This document shows, in pieces, positions 34,165 through 42,508 of a stretch of 64,000 nucleotides of DNA. Positions within the stretch are counted from its first letter, which is position 1. Each line of letters starts with the position of its first letter. The translations under genes and the position numbers were made by a program. The notes beneath the pieces were generated by a model. That model was not told the origin of the DNA. It was given only the letters and a program-made list of their open reading frames with translations, and ran no database searches. The DNA comes from UBA2093 sp044340485 (GTDB taxonomy: Bacteria; Actinomycetota; Acidimicrobiia; Acidimicrobiales; Ilumatobacteraceae): assembly GCA_044340485.1 (NCBI GenBank), contig JBIITN010000006.1:29598-93597 (forward strand), written 5' to 3'.

Positions 34165-35396
34165 TGACTACCGCTCCCTTATCTGGCATTCGCGTCCTTG
34201 ATCTCACCCGTGTGCTGTCGGGTCCGCACTGCACTCGCATGCTCTGTGACCTTGGTGCCGAGGTCATCAAATTGGAACCACCAGAAGGTGACCTCACGCG
34301 CTTTTCATATCCCCGCGTGGGCTCCATGGCCACCTACTTCGCCCAACAAAATGCCGGCAAAGAAGACATCTCCTTTGACCTCTCTAAGCCCGAAGCACAG
34401 GAGATCACTCGTCAGTTAGCAGATACGTGTGATGTATTAGTGGAGAACTTTCGCCCCGGCGTGATGCAAAAACTTGGACTTGATTACGAGACGTTGATGC
34501 AGCGCAACCCGCGACTTGTGATCGGAAGCATCACCGGATATGGCAGTACTGGGCCATGGGTACATCGTCGTGCGTATGCGCCACTTGTTGGTGCAGAAAC
34601 CGGTTTTACGCTGATGCAGTCACAGTCGCACAATGGCCATATTGCAAACGACTGGTTTAGTCATGCCGACGTGTACACCGGCATTGAGTGTTGTGTGGCA
34701 ATTCTTGCTGCGCTCGTTCACCGCGCACAGACTGGAAAAGGCCAGCATGTAGAAGTATCGATGGCACAAACAATGTTGTACGTAAATGAACATGCTCATG
34801 ATCAAATGTTTGAAGGTGATGTTCCTGTAGGCGCCATTCGTTCGTTTGAGCCAGGCGCGTATCCGGTATACAAAGTTGCAGATGGTGTATCGGTAATTAT
34901 CGGTGGTCACCCAGCAGAAAACGGCGTATTCGCTAGCTACATGAAAGCAATGAATCGCCCAGAACTTGCAGATGATTCTCGCTTTGCAACGCAACAAGAT
35001 CGTCTCGCTCACTTAAAAGAACTTGGCGAAGTGATCGGCGAATGGGCACTCACATATCCTGATGCAGAATCACTGGAGAAGGTTCTCGACAAAGTAGGAC
35101 TCGTTCTCGGTGCTATTCGCACAGTGAATGAGCTATCGCACACTGATTGGGCAAAAGAGCGAAACGTTGTTGTTGAAGTCAGTGATCGACGCGACGGAAA
35201 AATTCGCATACCGAATGCACCCTGGACATTTTCCGCGGCAGAGGTACGCACGCAAGGTGAGCCGAAGTTTCGTGGTGAAGACAATCACTCGGTGTTAACA
35301 CGACTTCTTGGTGCAACACCAGGACAACTTGCAGCTTGGGACGAACAGGGCGTGTTATCGTCCCGAATGCCCAAACCCCCCACCACGGTCGAATGA
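34164..35396 (+). CDS. CaiB/BaiF family III CoA-transferase
   Basis: A 410-residue type III CoA-transferase, paralogous to the 26332-27465 gene: SGIRVLDLTRVLSGP near the N-terminus, GAEVIKLEPP about 31-40, VLVENFRPGVM and ITGYGSTGPW. It should transfer CoA between carboxylic acids through an aspartyl-CoA intermediate, substrate unknown. Coupled to the M20 amidohydrolase, which suggests shared catabolism of an amide or acyl compound. Its last 42 bp overlap the end of dut on the opposite strand. Confidence 0.88.
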   Translation: MTTAPLSGIRVLDLTRVLSGPHCTRMLCDLGAEVIKLEPPEGDLTRFSYPRVGSMATYFAQQNAGKEDISFDLSKPEAQEITRQLADTCDVLVENFRPGVMQKLGLDYETLMQRNPRLVIGSITGYGSTGPWVHRRAYAPLVGAETGFTLMQSQSHNGHIANDWFSHADVYTGIECCVAILAALVHRAQTGKGQHVEVSMAQTMLYVNEHAHDQMFEGDVPVGAIRSFEPGAYPVYKVADGVSVIIGGHPAENGVFASYMKAMNRPELADDSRFATQQDRLAHLKELGEVIGEWALTYPDAESLEKVLDKVGLVLGAIRTVNELSHTDWAKERNVVVEVSDRRDGKIRIPNAPWTFSAAEVRTQGEPKFRGEDNHSVLTRLLGATPGQLAAWDEQGVLSSRMPKPPTTVE

Positions 35397-35789
35397 GTCA
35401 AGCGCGTCTACTTCGCGCCACATCACGTGTTCCACTTTTTGCACAACTAACTGTGCAATTCGGTCACCACGCGACACGTCATACGGTGTGTGCGGATCGG
35501 TGTTTAACAGCACCACTTGTAATTCACCGCGATACCCGCTGTCGATCAGCCCCGGCGCATTCACCACACTGATTCCATGTTTCAGCGCAAGACCACTACG
35601 CGGCAACACAAAGCCGGCATACCCCACCGGCAATGCAATGGCGATTCCCGTTGGCATCAAGATGCGACCACCGCTCGGTGCGATCTGAGCATCTTCGCGA
35701 GCGAATAAATCGATCCCCGCATCTCCCTCGTGGGCATAGGCGGGCAGAGGTAAACCCGTGTCAAGACGTGTGATGGGGATGTCGACCAC
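35355..35789 (-). CDS. dut: deoxyuridine 5'-triphosphate nucleotidohydrolase
   Basis: A 144-residue trimeric dUTPase with motifs in order: AGIDL (1), PRSGLALKHG (2), GLIDSGYRGE (3), and the C-terminal GGFGHSGR arm (5) closing the active site. It hydrolyses dUTP to dUMP and pyrophosphate. The start is GTG 35789, 6 nt after TAGCGT. The C-terminal 42 bp overlap the convergent CoA-transferase gene. Divergent from orn with 34 bp between starts. Confidence 0.95.
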   Translation of the reverse strand: MVDIPITRLDTGLPLPAYAHEGDAGIDLFAREDAQIAPSGGRILMPTGIAIALPVGYAGFVLPRSGLALKHGISVVNAPGLIDSGYRGELQVVLLNTDPHTPYDVSRGDRIAQLVVQKVEHVMWREVDALDSFDRGGGFGHSGR

Positions 35790-35795
35790 GACCCA

Positions 35796-35801
35796 ACGCT
35801 A
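35796..35801 (-). promoter_or_regulatory. -10 hexamer TAGCGT, leaderless start of dut
   Basis: TANNNT hexamer 6 nt before GTG 35789; it lies between the divergent dut and orn starts. Confidence 0.5.
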
Positions 35802-35811
35802 GGCCAGCGAA

Positions 35812-35817
35812 TAGATT
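35812..35817 (+). promoter_or_regulatory. -10 hexamer TAGATT, leaderless start of orn
   Basis: TANNNT hexamer 6 nt before GTG 35824. Confidence 0.5.
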
Positions 35818-35823
35818 GACAAG

Positions 35824-36381
35824 GTGCTGATTTGGATGGATCTAGAGATGACTGGCCTCGATCCGGCAACTGAAGTCATCGTCGAAATCGCCACCATCGT
35901 CACAGATGACGAGTTAAACATCGTTGAAGAGGGCCCTGATCTTGTTATTTCTCAGCCCGATGACGTGCTCGAGCGGATGGACCCCTTCGTGCTCAACATG
36001 CACACCACCTCCGGGCTTCTCGAGCTCATCAAGGCATCAACGATCACACACGATGAGGCTGCAGCCCAGACCCTCGCGTTTATCCAGAAGTACTCGCCCG
36101 AGGCAAAGAAGATTCCATTATGTGGAAACTCCATTGGCACTGACCGTCGGTTTCTCGCCAAGTACATGCCCGAGATTGAAAACTGGCTGCACTACCGGTG
36201 TGTCGATGTATCGAGCATGAAAGAACTCGTAAAGCGCTGGTACCCGGGTCTTGAACATGCACGGCCAAACAAGATCAACACACACCGCGCCCTTGATGAC
36301 GTACGCGAAAGCATTAATGAACTTCGTTTTTATCGTGAGCATGTTTTTCGCGAAAAGAAACCATCCACCGATTCTCAATAG
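35824..36381 (+). CDS. orn: oligoribonuclease
   Basis: A 185-residue DEDDh exonuclease: WMDLEMTGLDP (motif I), GNSIGTDRRFLAKYMP (motif II region), and HRALDDVRESI (motif III, His and Asp), which match Orn closely. It degrades 2-5-mer RNA to mononucleotides. Start GTG 35824 sits 6 nt after TAGATT. It lies 12 bp upstream of an MBL hydrolase. Confidence 0.95.
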   Translation: MLIWMDLEMTGLDPATEVIVEIATIVTDDELNIVEEGPDLVISQPDDVLERMDPFVLNMHTTSGLLELIKASTITHDEAAAQTLAFIQKYSPEAKKIPLCGNSIGTDRRFLAKYMPEIENWLHYRCVDVSSMKELVKRWYPGLEHARPNKINTHRALDDVRESINELRFYREHVFREKKPSTDSQ

Positions 36382-36393
36382 CACGCCCGAACA

Positions 36394-37461
36394 ATGAGTG
36401 AAATACCTACTGAAAACGCCACACCACGGCCAAAAAAATCAGAGCAAATGCCTGCGACCGACGAAATCGTCGAAGTTGCACCCGGTATTTTACGCACCCA
36501 GTTACCCATTGATTTCACAGGTCTTGGTCATGTCAACATGTACGTGCTGGAAGACGAACGCGGTGTTGCAGTTGTCGATCCAGGTCTACCCACTCGTGAG
36601 TCATGGGATGCCATCACGGCACGGCTGAAAGCCATCGGTGTACCGATGAAGCGCGTGCACTCTGTGATTGTTACTCACAGTCACCCAGACCATTACGGCG
36701 GTGCAGGACGACTTCGTGCACACAGCGGTGCCGAACTAGTGGGTCACAAAATGTTTCGCACGTGGTGGGATCCACAAGAACCACCAGACGTTGACGTAGA
36801 AGACATGCCACGTCGATTCCGCAATCCGTTTCAGTCACCACCTTGGGGTGGACCTGCACTTGATTTCTCGTGGACCTACAAGATGCGGTACAAATTTGCG
36901 TCAAAAGCTCCACGCTTGTTCCGTGTACCACGCCCCACTGTTCGTCTCGGGGAAAACGATCACATTCGTTTTGCACGACGCGAATGGTTGGCTATTCACA
37001 CACCAGGTCATACCGAAGATCACTTGTGTTTGTTCGATCCAGAAGAAGGAACACTCATCACTGGCGACCACATTTTGCCCTCAATTACCCCACATATTTC
37101 AGGTTTAACGGGCCATGGTGATCCGCTGACATTGTTCTTTTCATCACTTGACAAAGTGGATGCGCTCTCATCGCAAGTGAAAATCGCACTTCCTGCTCAT
37201 GGAGTTCCGTTTGCCAATTTGCACGAACGTGTGGAACACATCAAAATTCATCATGATGAACGTCTCCAGAAACTGCGCGACACCAGCGCTTCTTTTGGTC
37301 GCCCTGCAAGTGTGATGGAGTTTGCCCAGCACTTGTTTTCAGCACGCGTACAAGGACCAATGGCAGACAGTGAAACATTTGCGCACTTGGAACACCTTCG
37401 TTTGTCGGGTGAATTTGAGCAACGTACCAACGACGGCGTTCTCGAATACGTAATGGATTAA
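36394..37461 (+). CDS. metallo-beta-lactamase fold hydrolase
   Basis: A 355-residue MBL-fold protein: THSHPDHYGGA (residues about 94-104, metal ligands His95, His97, Asp99, His100), then HTPGHTEDH and TGDHILP blocks (third-strand His and the Asp bridging metals), and a late PAHG histidine. A C-terminal helical extension (about 290-355) resembles the winged-helix region of LACTB2/glyoxalase-II-like relatives. The substrate cannot be stated. It follows orn by 12 bp on the same strand. Confidence 0.88.
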   Translation: MSEIPTENATPRPKKSEQMPATDEIVEVAPGILRTQLPIDFTGLGHVNMYVLEDERGVAVVDPGLPTRESWDAITARLKAIGVPMKRVHSVIVTHSHPDHYGGAGRLRAHSGAELVGHKMFRTWWDPQEPPDVDVEDMPRRFRNPFQSPPWGGPALDFSWTYKMRYKFASKAPRLFRVPRPTVRLGENDHIRFARREWLAIHTPGHTEDHLCLFDPEEGTLITGDHILPSITPHISGLTGHGDPLTLFFSSLDKVDALSSQVKIALPAHGVPFANLHERVEHIKIHHDERLQKLRDTSASFGRPASVMEFAQHLFSARVQGPMADSETFAHLEHLRLSGEFEQRTNDGVLEYVMD

Positions 37462-37474
37462 TGCTGTATTAATT

Positions 37475-38251
37475 TCAACGCGGCAGCAACATTCCCATCC
37501 ACGCCTGTGCGTGCACCACATCTTCCACCATCAGCCGCATACTGATTCCGTCATTGCGATCGTCATATTGTTGAATGAGATGATGTTGCGGTTCTACTTG
37601 TACCGCATGTTCCACAACGGCGCGTAATCCCTCACGCAATTCGCGTCGATACTTCAAATGATCTTCCAAGATCTCCCAATACGCAGCGTTGTTCATGTGT
37701 TTCAAAAAATCGAAATCAGAATATCGAAGTGTCCATTGCTGTGTCACCACATCCAACGGATAATCATCAAAGTAGTTACCGCGCAAAATCAATTTGCCAC
37801 TCACCGATCGACCATTGGTTGCTTCCATCAGATCAGCTGTGACTTCATCGGGAATACGCGAAGGACGCATTGACGCCAGATCAACGTGAACCCACAATGC
37901 GGCCGCATCGATCAAGGTCTCTCCGTCAACAGAGGCGATACGCGTGCGACGTTCTGCCCAATGAGGCGATAGACCCCCACACCACGTGGTGAGATCTACT
38001 TCTTGCAAGTACTGCGGAAACTTGAGAACATCAACAACGCTGCGGCGAACCACCCAACCCGGGTCATCCCATCCAGCATCACGTGCATCATCGTTTGCGA
38101 CATCTTGAAGAAAACGCAATGTGGCATCGAGACGTAAACGTCCGCCAGGGCTCACATCACCAAGGCGCACTCGGCGACGGCGCGTGAGAGATCGTCCCTT
38201 GCCCGTGGGGGACACCATGTGAAAACCCCGTGCAGCATCGGCAAATGACAT
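37475..38251 (-). CDS. acyl-ACP thioesterase-like double-hotdog protein
   Basis: A 258-residue protein with two hotdog-like halves. The first contains LRFLQDVANDDARDAGWDD-type residues and the second a YSDFDFLKHMNNAAYWE block, whose D-x-x-x-H-x-N residues match the FatA/FatB acyl-ACP thioesterase catalytic site. It may release fatty acids or act on CoA esters. The longer open frame to 38293 is rejected because TAGCGT is exactly 7 nt before ATG 38251. It is divergent from the whiB7 leader. Confidence 0.85.
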   Translation of the reverse strand: MSFADAARGFHMVSPTGKGRSLTRRRRVRLGDVSPGGRLRLDATLRFLQDVANDDARDAGWDDPGWVVRRSVVDVLKFPQYLQEVDLTTWCGGLSPHWAERRTRIASVDGETLIDAAALWVHVDLASMRPSRIPDEVTADLMEATNGRSVSGKLILRGNYFDDYPLDVVTQQWTLRYSDFDFLKHMNNAAYWEILEDHLKYRRELREGLRAVVEHAVQVEPQHHLIQQYDDRNDGISMRLMVEDVVHAQAWMGMLLPR

Positions 38252-38258
38252 CACCGAG

Positions 38259-38264
38259 ACGCTA
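38259..38264 (-). promoter_or_regulatory. -10 hexamer TAGCGT, leaderless start of thioesterase
   Basis: TANNNT hexamer exactly 7 nt before ATG 38251, deciding that start over an upstream one. Confidence 0.65.
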
Positions 38265-38361
38265 GTGGGTGGGTACTTGTTCCCTTGTCCCACAAGGGTT
38301 TGAGCATTAGTTCAAAAAAGAAGTTGACGAAGCGCTCTTCACATGGTTTCCTATACAACTC

Positions 38362-38532
38362 ATGCGTTCAGTAACGACCACCGCGACACGTACATACACG
38401 GCATCAGCTGTGTCTTTTGCCGTGCCCGCGGTAGCCGTAGCGGTTCGCTATGCGAATTGGTTTACCGCTCCAATGACAGGGAAGCATTCGCATAAGCGCA
38501 CCACCCGGCTCAACCTGATCGCTCCGATGTAA
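38362..38532 (+). CDS. possible upstream ORF (leader peptide) of whiB7
   Basis: An ATG-initiated frame of 56 codons in the whiB7 leader; the predicted peptide is rich in Thr, Val and Ala and ends in a basic KHSHKRTTR stretch. Its TAA lies in the loop-side of a small hairpin, 22 bp before the terminator stem. Known whiB7 leaders carry a uORF whose translation stalls on ribosome inhibitors. This one is longer than I would expect, and the TSS may fall close to or past its ATG, so an internal start (GTG 38410 or 38422 region) is possible. Confidence 0.4.
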   Translation: MRSVTTTATRTYTASAVSFAVPAVAVAVRYANWFTAPMTGKHSHKRTTRLNLIAPM

Positions 38533-38554
38533 ATCACATCGATAGCAACCACTC

Positions 38555-38589
38555 AGGCCGCCGGGTTCACATCCCGAGCGGCCTTTTTT
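38555..38589 (+). terminator. Rho-independent terminator / attenuator before whiB7
   Basis: Stem AGGCCGC-CGGG paired with CCCG-(A bulge)-GCGGCCT around a 7-nt loop, 11 bp in all, followed by TTTTTT. It lies in the transcript 38 bp before whiB7's ATG, so readthrough is required for expression. CGCTC at 38520-38524, at the end of the uORF, can compete for the 3' arm GAGCG (38576-38580). Confidence 0.85.
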
Positions 38590-38626
38590 GTTGCCCAAAA
38601 CACACCCACCGAAAGGAAAACCCACA

Positions 38627-38947
38627 ATGTTGACAGTTCTCGAAGACCAAATGATTCTCACCGCAAAGCGTTGCAGCGACGGCAACGGCACCTTGTCGTA
38701 CCTGTTCTTCTCCGACGAACACATCGACGTCTTGCGTGCCAAGGCCATTTGTGCGCGGTGTGCCAGCCGCGATGACTGCCTATCGGGAGCCCTCGAACGA
38801 GAGGAGCCCTGGGGCGTCTGGGGTGGCGAATTGTTAGAGATGGGCCGCGTGGTTGCGGTGCGTCGTCCTCGCGGACGGCCCGCCACAAAAGTGCGGCCTG
38901 TCACGGTGGTCCCGGAGGTTCCGATTCCGGCCCACCTCGTAGCCTGA
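38627..38947 (+). CDS. whiB7: WhiB7-type Fe-S transcription factor
   Basis: A 106-residue WhiB protein. Four cluster-binding cysteines (Cys16, Cys42, Cys45, Cys51) precede the EPWGVWGGE turn (60-68), which binds the principal sigma factor. A C-terminal AT-hook PRGRP (81-85) marks it as the WhiB7 subgroup, the regulator of intrinsic antibiotic resistance genes in mycobacteria and Streptomyces. The ribosome site AAAGGAAA lies upstream of ATG 38627. Preceded by a terminator-bearing leader as in known whiB7 genes. Its targets here are unknown. Confidence 0.88.
   Translation: MLTVLEDQMILTAKRCSDGNGTLSYLFFSDEHIDVLRAKAICARCASRDDCLSGALEREEPWGVWGGELLEMGRVVAVRRPRGRPATKVRPVTVVPEVPIPAHLVA
38940..38945 (+). 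promoter_or_regulatory. -10 hexamer TAGCCT, leaderless start of TlpA-like gene
   Basis: TANNNT hexamer 6 nt before ATG 38952, overlapping the end of whiB7, so the thioredoxin gene need not depend on whiB7 readthrough. Confidence 0.5.
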
Positions 38948-38951
38948 GAGC

Positions 38952-39557
38952 ATGAGGATCCCCCGAACACAACTGTTTGTGGTCTCAATCCTCGTAGCTC
39001 TGTCAGTCAGCGTCATCGGAGGATGGTTGCTTAGTCGATCATCATCTGATGACGTTGACGCCAAACTCACCGGCGATCTCGCCGGCGGGGTCCAAGACCC
39101 CACAATCGGCACCAATGTTCCCGTGCAAGGCACCCCCTTCCCGTCGGTTTCTCTGACGGAGGCCTCATCCGGAAACGTGGTGCCGATTGTCGTTTCTGGA
39201 CGACCAATGGTGGTGAACTTTTGGTACTCAACGTGTGAGCCATGTCGACGTGAGATGCCGGTTCTTGCACGTTCATCACAAGACTTTGCAGGTCAAGTTG
39301 ATTTCATTGGGATCAATCCGCTCGATTCCTCAAAAGAAGCACTGGAATTTGCTGCTCGTTACAACGTGACATATCCAACCTATTTGGATCCTGATGGAAT
39401 ACTCATCTCAGCAGCAGGAGTCGGCACCATGCCGGTCACTTTATTTGTCGATGCAAACGGCGTGATTGTGAAACAACACGGTGGAGAAATTAACTACGCC
39501 ACATTGAACTCCACAATTGAGGCAGAGTTTGGAGTGACCGAAGGAATGAAGCTGTGA
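38952..39557 (+). CDS. membrane-anchored TlpA/ResA-like thioredoxin
   Basis: A 201-residue protein with one N-terminal membrane anchor (about 7-26) and an extracytoplasmic thioredoxin domain; active site WYSTCEPCRR with Cys95 and Cys98, and a cis-Pro in GTMPVTLFVD. ResA-like proteins reduce apocytochrome c cysteines for heme attachment or other exported disulfides. It is coupled to ccdA (GTG start inside its stop), which would supply electrons across the membrane, and to the cytochrome-c-fused subunit II elsewhere in the window. Confidence 0.9.
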   Translation: MRIPRTQLFVVSILVALSVSVIGGWLLSRSSSDDVDAKLTGDLAGGVQDPTIGTNVPVQGTPFPSVSLTEASSGNVVPIVVSGRPMVVNFWYSTCEPCRREMPVLARSSQDFAGQVDFIGINPLDSSKEALEFAARYNVTYPTYLDPDGILISAAGVGTMPVTLFVDANGVIVKQHGGEINYATLNSTIEAEFGVTEGMKL

Positions 39558-40417
39558 TTGCACTCGAGGGAAATTTCGCATACAGCTTTATTCTCGGTGT
39601 TCTCGCTGCGGTGAACCCCTGCGGTTTTGTGTTGCTCCCTACCTATCTCATGTATTTTCTCGGTCTTGAAGGTTCACGACCCGACTCTTCGCAACGTGCG
39701 TCACTTATTCGCGCATTAAAAGTAAGTGCTGCAGTGTCAAGTGGTTTCATTGCGGTGTTTCTCGTGGTGGGCATTATCACCCGTGCATTTACATCTGTCA
39801 TTGCAGATAATGCTAAGTACGCGGGATTTGTGGTCGGCATCATGCTCATCGTGATGGGCATTGCAATGTTTTTTGGATGGAAACCCAACCTCGTGACACC
39901 GCAAATCACGGCAAAGCGTGACAACACCGTGCCAGCCATGTTTGTATTCGGCATTGGTTACGCAGTGGCATCCATTGGTTGCACCATCGGATTTTTAACC
40001 ACGGTTATTTTGTCGTCGGTTGGAAAGCATGGCTATGCGTCCGGCGTGTTGAGCATTGTCTTGTATGGAGCTGGCATGGGACTGTTGGTCTCATCGCTCA
40101 CTGTCACGTTGGCGCTTGCCAAGGGCGGGTTGTTGCGCGTGTTGCGTAATGGATTGAAATACATGGACCGCGTGGCAGCGGTGTTTCTTTTTTTCACTGG
40201 TATCTATCTCACGTGGTATTGGTATGGAGCAATCACCGAACGCGCTACTGCAGATCGCATTACTGCTCGAATTGAAGGGTGGCAGTCTGACATCGCGATG
40301 TTCTTACAAGAACAGGGAGCATGGCGACTCGCCATCGTGTTCTCGCTGGTAATTGTTGTTGCATTTGGCATCATCATGGTCACTCGCCGACGCTCTCAGC
40401 AGTCGCCTGCGAGTTGA
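39554..40417 (+). CDS. ccdA: CcdA/DsbD-type transmembrane thiol electron carrier
   Basis: A 287-residue membrane protein, six or more helices. The two electron-carrying cysteines are in conserved places: NPCGFVLLP (Cys23) and ASIGCTIGF (Cys143). It carries reducing equivalents from cytoplasmic thioredoxin to the exported TlpA-like protein encoded just before, supporting cytochrome c maturation. Start GTG 39554 overlaps the previous stop (GTGA). An additional helix lies at the C-terminus (about 262-280). Confidence 0.9.
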   Translation: MIALEGNFAYSFILGVLAAVNPCGFVLLPTYLMYFLGLEGSRPDSSQRASLIRALKVSAAVSSGFIAVFLVVGIITRAFTSVIADNAKYAGFVVGIMLIVMGIAMFFGWKPNLVTPQITAKRDNTVPAMFVFGIGYAVASIGCTIGFLTTVILSSVGKHGYASGVLSIVLYGAGMGLLVSSLTVTLALAKGGLLRVLRNGLKYMDRVAAVFLFFTGIYLTWYWYGAITERATADRITARIEGWQSDIAMFLQEQGAWRLAIVFSLVIVVAFGIIMVTRRRSQQSPAS

Positions 40418-40421
40418 GCCA

Positions 40422-41036
40422 ATGTCGTTGTTTACCGACCTTCTTGCACACGATGGCGTTCGCGAAGAATGCGTGTTGCGAAGCCAATTCGGGTTCATGG
40501 CTTTTCACGGCGGCAACTTGGAAAAAGGCACCGACATTATTGCGTCGCAAGCAGCCGAGCGTGCAGGAGCGTCGTACTACGGAATCATTCAGCCAGAAGG
40601 ACTGGAATGGCACATCCCGTCCCATGAATTTGACCGCGGTACGTCAGCGATGTGTGATGAGTTTCTGACGCATTGCGAAATAGTGGTGACGGTACACGGG
40701 TACGGAAAAGCGGGTTACTGGACACATTTATTACTTGGGGGACAAAACCGACGCCTTGCACGTCACGTGGGATCACACTTACGCGCACACCTGCCGTATT
40801 ACACAATTGTCGACAACATTGATGCCATTCCCAAGTACCTGCGCGGACAACATCACAACAACCCAGTAAATGCTCCGCTGCATGCAGGAGTACAACTAGA
40901 GCTTCCTCCACGTGTTCGTGGATACAGCCCTATTTGGAACGACTGGCAAGGCCCAGGACTTGTGCCACACACGGAGTCTCTCATCAACGGACTTGCCATT
41001 GCGGCACAAAGTTGGGATCGCTCACATACGCAATAA
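40422..41036 (+). CDS. poly-gamma-glutamate hydrolase-like zinc protein
   Basis: A 204-residue protein resembling the poly-gamma-glutamate hydrolase family (DUF867, related to zinc carboxypeptidases). The metal motif appears as AFHGGNLEKGTD (His29, Glu34) and a later VTVHGYGK (His). It may cleave gamma-glutamyl polymers or cell-wall-associated peptides, but some relatives have unknown activities. ATG 40422 is chosen, 4 nt after the ccdA stop; the open frame further upstream overlaps ccdA. No signal peptide is evident. Its place behind the thiol-redox pair has no obvious reason. Confidence 0.72.
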   Translation: MSLFTDLLAHDGVREECVLRSQFGFMAFHGGNLEKGTDIIASQAAERAGASYYGIIQPEGLEWHIPSHEFDRGTSAMCDEFLTHCEIVVTVHGYGKAGYWTHLLLGGQNRRLARHVGSHLRAHLPYYTIVDNIDAIPKYLRGQHHNNPVNAPLHAGVQLELPPRVRGYSPIWNDWQGPGLVPHTESLINGLAIAAQSWDRSHTQ

Positions 41037-41062
41037 ACATCGAGGCATCTCCTTCACAGAGT

Positions 41063-42508
41063 TCAACTCGTTGTAACTGCTACCCAACCTTCTGGCATCA
41101 ATGGCTTCAAATACGTTTCAGAAGAAATAGATCCTTTAGCTTGTCCACCTCGCCACAGGTCATGTTTTTCAACGGAGTTCTCTCGAAAGAAGTCTTCAAT
41201 CAACGTCTGCAATTCCGAAACAATTGCCGCGTATTGAGGATCATCTACAACATTTATCATCTGAGATGGATCACTGTGATGATCGAACAATACGTCAGAT
41301 CCTGCACCCGGCATACGACACCAATATGAAAAACGAGTGGTACGTATGCCTCGCGTTTCTTCTTGTTCAAAAAAAACTGGACCGAAAGAAGGCGTACGTG
41401 AATTCAGATTGGTACTAAAAGATCTTCCAGCAGAATTCGAAAAGTGACGCGATTTTCCAAGCATCTCGAGCACTGTTACTGGTAAATCAATTTGGCTGTA
41501 TAGGCCGTCAAGGATGGTTCCCGGCTTCAACGAAGGGTGTCTGATGATGAATGGAATTTGCATTGCTGCTTCATATAGATGTGACGGACGAGTCTGAATA
41601 GTGTGTCCCCATAAACCATGTTGGCCGTAGAGATTCGCTTGATCAGCTGTATAGATGACGATGGTGTCGTCGATGAGATTTTTCTCTTCTAAAGCGTCGA
41701 GAATTTGTCCTACTCCATCATCAACAATCGCAATTTGTGCACACACGTTTGCCATTGACGCTGGATCATTATGCATTCTTATGAGGTTGTACAACATGTG
41801 TCTCGCGTAGCGAGAAGGATCATCGGGGCCGTTAATTAATCCCAGCATCTCATCGGAAACTGCGGTACGTGGAAATGTCTCAAATTTCGTGTTTACAAAC
41901 TGGCTATAGAAGCGATTCCGATGATCTGGTCCAAGATTTGTAGGAGGTAGTAAATAGGGAGCGTCGTAATTGACCATCAGAAAGAACGGATGGCTACTTC
42001 TAGACGATAGATAGTCAACTGCTTTCTCTGTAAAGAAATCAACAATGTGTCGATCTGTAACTGAATACTGCTCCCCACGATCTATGACCTGATTATCGTA
42101 GAAATCTTCTGTATGTCCTCTAACAAAAGTGACTGTCTCATCAAACCCTGGAATTGGTACGTGCGGTTGACCCAGATGATGCTTACCTACCATCGCCGTT
42201 TGATAACCAAGGTTCTGTAATGCAAGAGGAAGAGATTCAAACTCGTCAATGGCTGACCAACCATTGGGCCACTTGGCGACATCAGCATCGCGAAGCCAAC
42301 TGTGAATTCCGTGCTGTGACGGCATTAGCCCAGTCAGCAACGATGCGCGCCCAGGCGAGCACATGCCATTGGTACAAAAGAACCCCGATAAACGTGTGCC
42401 CTGTTGTGCAAGTCGATCAATATGGGGGGTGAATACTTCATGGTTGCCGTAGCAACCCAACAAACCAGGTGGCTGATTATCTGCAGTGATTAGTACGACG
42501 TTGGTCAT
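41063..42508 (-). CDS. sulfatase (alkaline phosphatase superfamily)
   Basis: A 481-residue sulfatase. The motif where formylglycine is made reads CSPGR (Cys50-Arg54), with the C-x-P-x-R core but Gly in place of the usual Ser/Ala. Metal-binding ITADNQ is at the N-terminus and a YTADQ-type block (VIYTADQANLYGQHG) lies later with the metal Asp and following His. No signal peptide is visible, so it seems cytoplasmic. Substrate is unknown. ATG 42508 overlaps the amine oxidase stop (ATGA); the two form an operon. The DNA appears more A+T-rich than its surroundings. Confidence 0.85.
   Translation of the reverse strand: MTNVVLITADNQPPGLLGCYGNHEVFTPHIDRLAQQGTRLSGFFCTNGMCSPGRASLLTGLMPSQHGIHSWLRDADVAKWPNGWSAIDEFESLPLALQNLGYQTAMVGKHHLGQPHVPIPGFDETVTFVRGHTEDFYDNQVIDRGEQYSVTDRHIVDFFTEKAVDYLSSRSSHPFFLMVNYDAPYLLPPTNLGPDHRNRFYSQFVNTKFETFPRTAVSDEMLGLINGPDDPSRYARHMLYNLIRMHNDPASMANVCAQIAIVDDGVGQILDALEEKNLIDDTIVIYTADQANLYGQHGLWGHTIQTRPSHLYEAAMQIPFIIRHPSLKPGTILDGLYSQIDLPVTVLEMLGKSRHFSNSAGRSFSTNLNSRTPSFGPVFFEQEETRGIRTTRFSYWCRMPGAGSDVLFDHHSDPSQMINVVDDPQYAAIVSELQTLIEDFFRENSVEKHDLWRGGQAKGSISSETYLKPLMPEGWVAVTTS

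Larger units (their letters stand above)
38252..38626 (+). promoter_or_regulatory. long whiB7 leader region (promoter, uORF, attenuator)
   Basis: This 375-bp gene-free stretch holds the thioesterase promoter at its left end and then a WhiB7-type leader. TTGACG (38325-38330) follows an A-rich run (TTCAAAAAAGAAG), the context WhiB7 recognises with its AT-hook. TATACA at 38352-38357 is the best -10, though the spacing of 21 bp is too long, so the start site is uncertain. A 56-codon upstream frame (38362-38532), a hairpin CGATGT-N5-ACATCG around its stop (38525-38541) and a strong terminator (38555-38589) follow, all before the whiB7 ribosome site AAAGGAAA. Confidence 0.6.

Noticed and set aside
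38362..38532. Independent small protein gene, rather than a whiB7 leader ORF
   Set aside because: It is embedded between the whiB7-type promoter and terminator, so a leader role is the more economical reading; not fully excluded.
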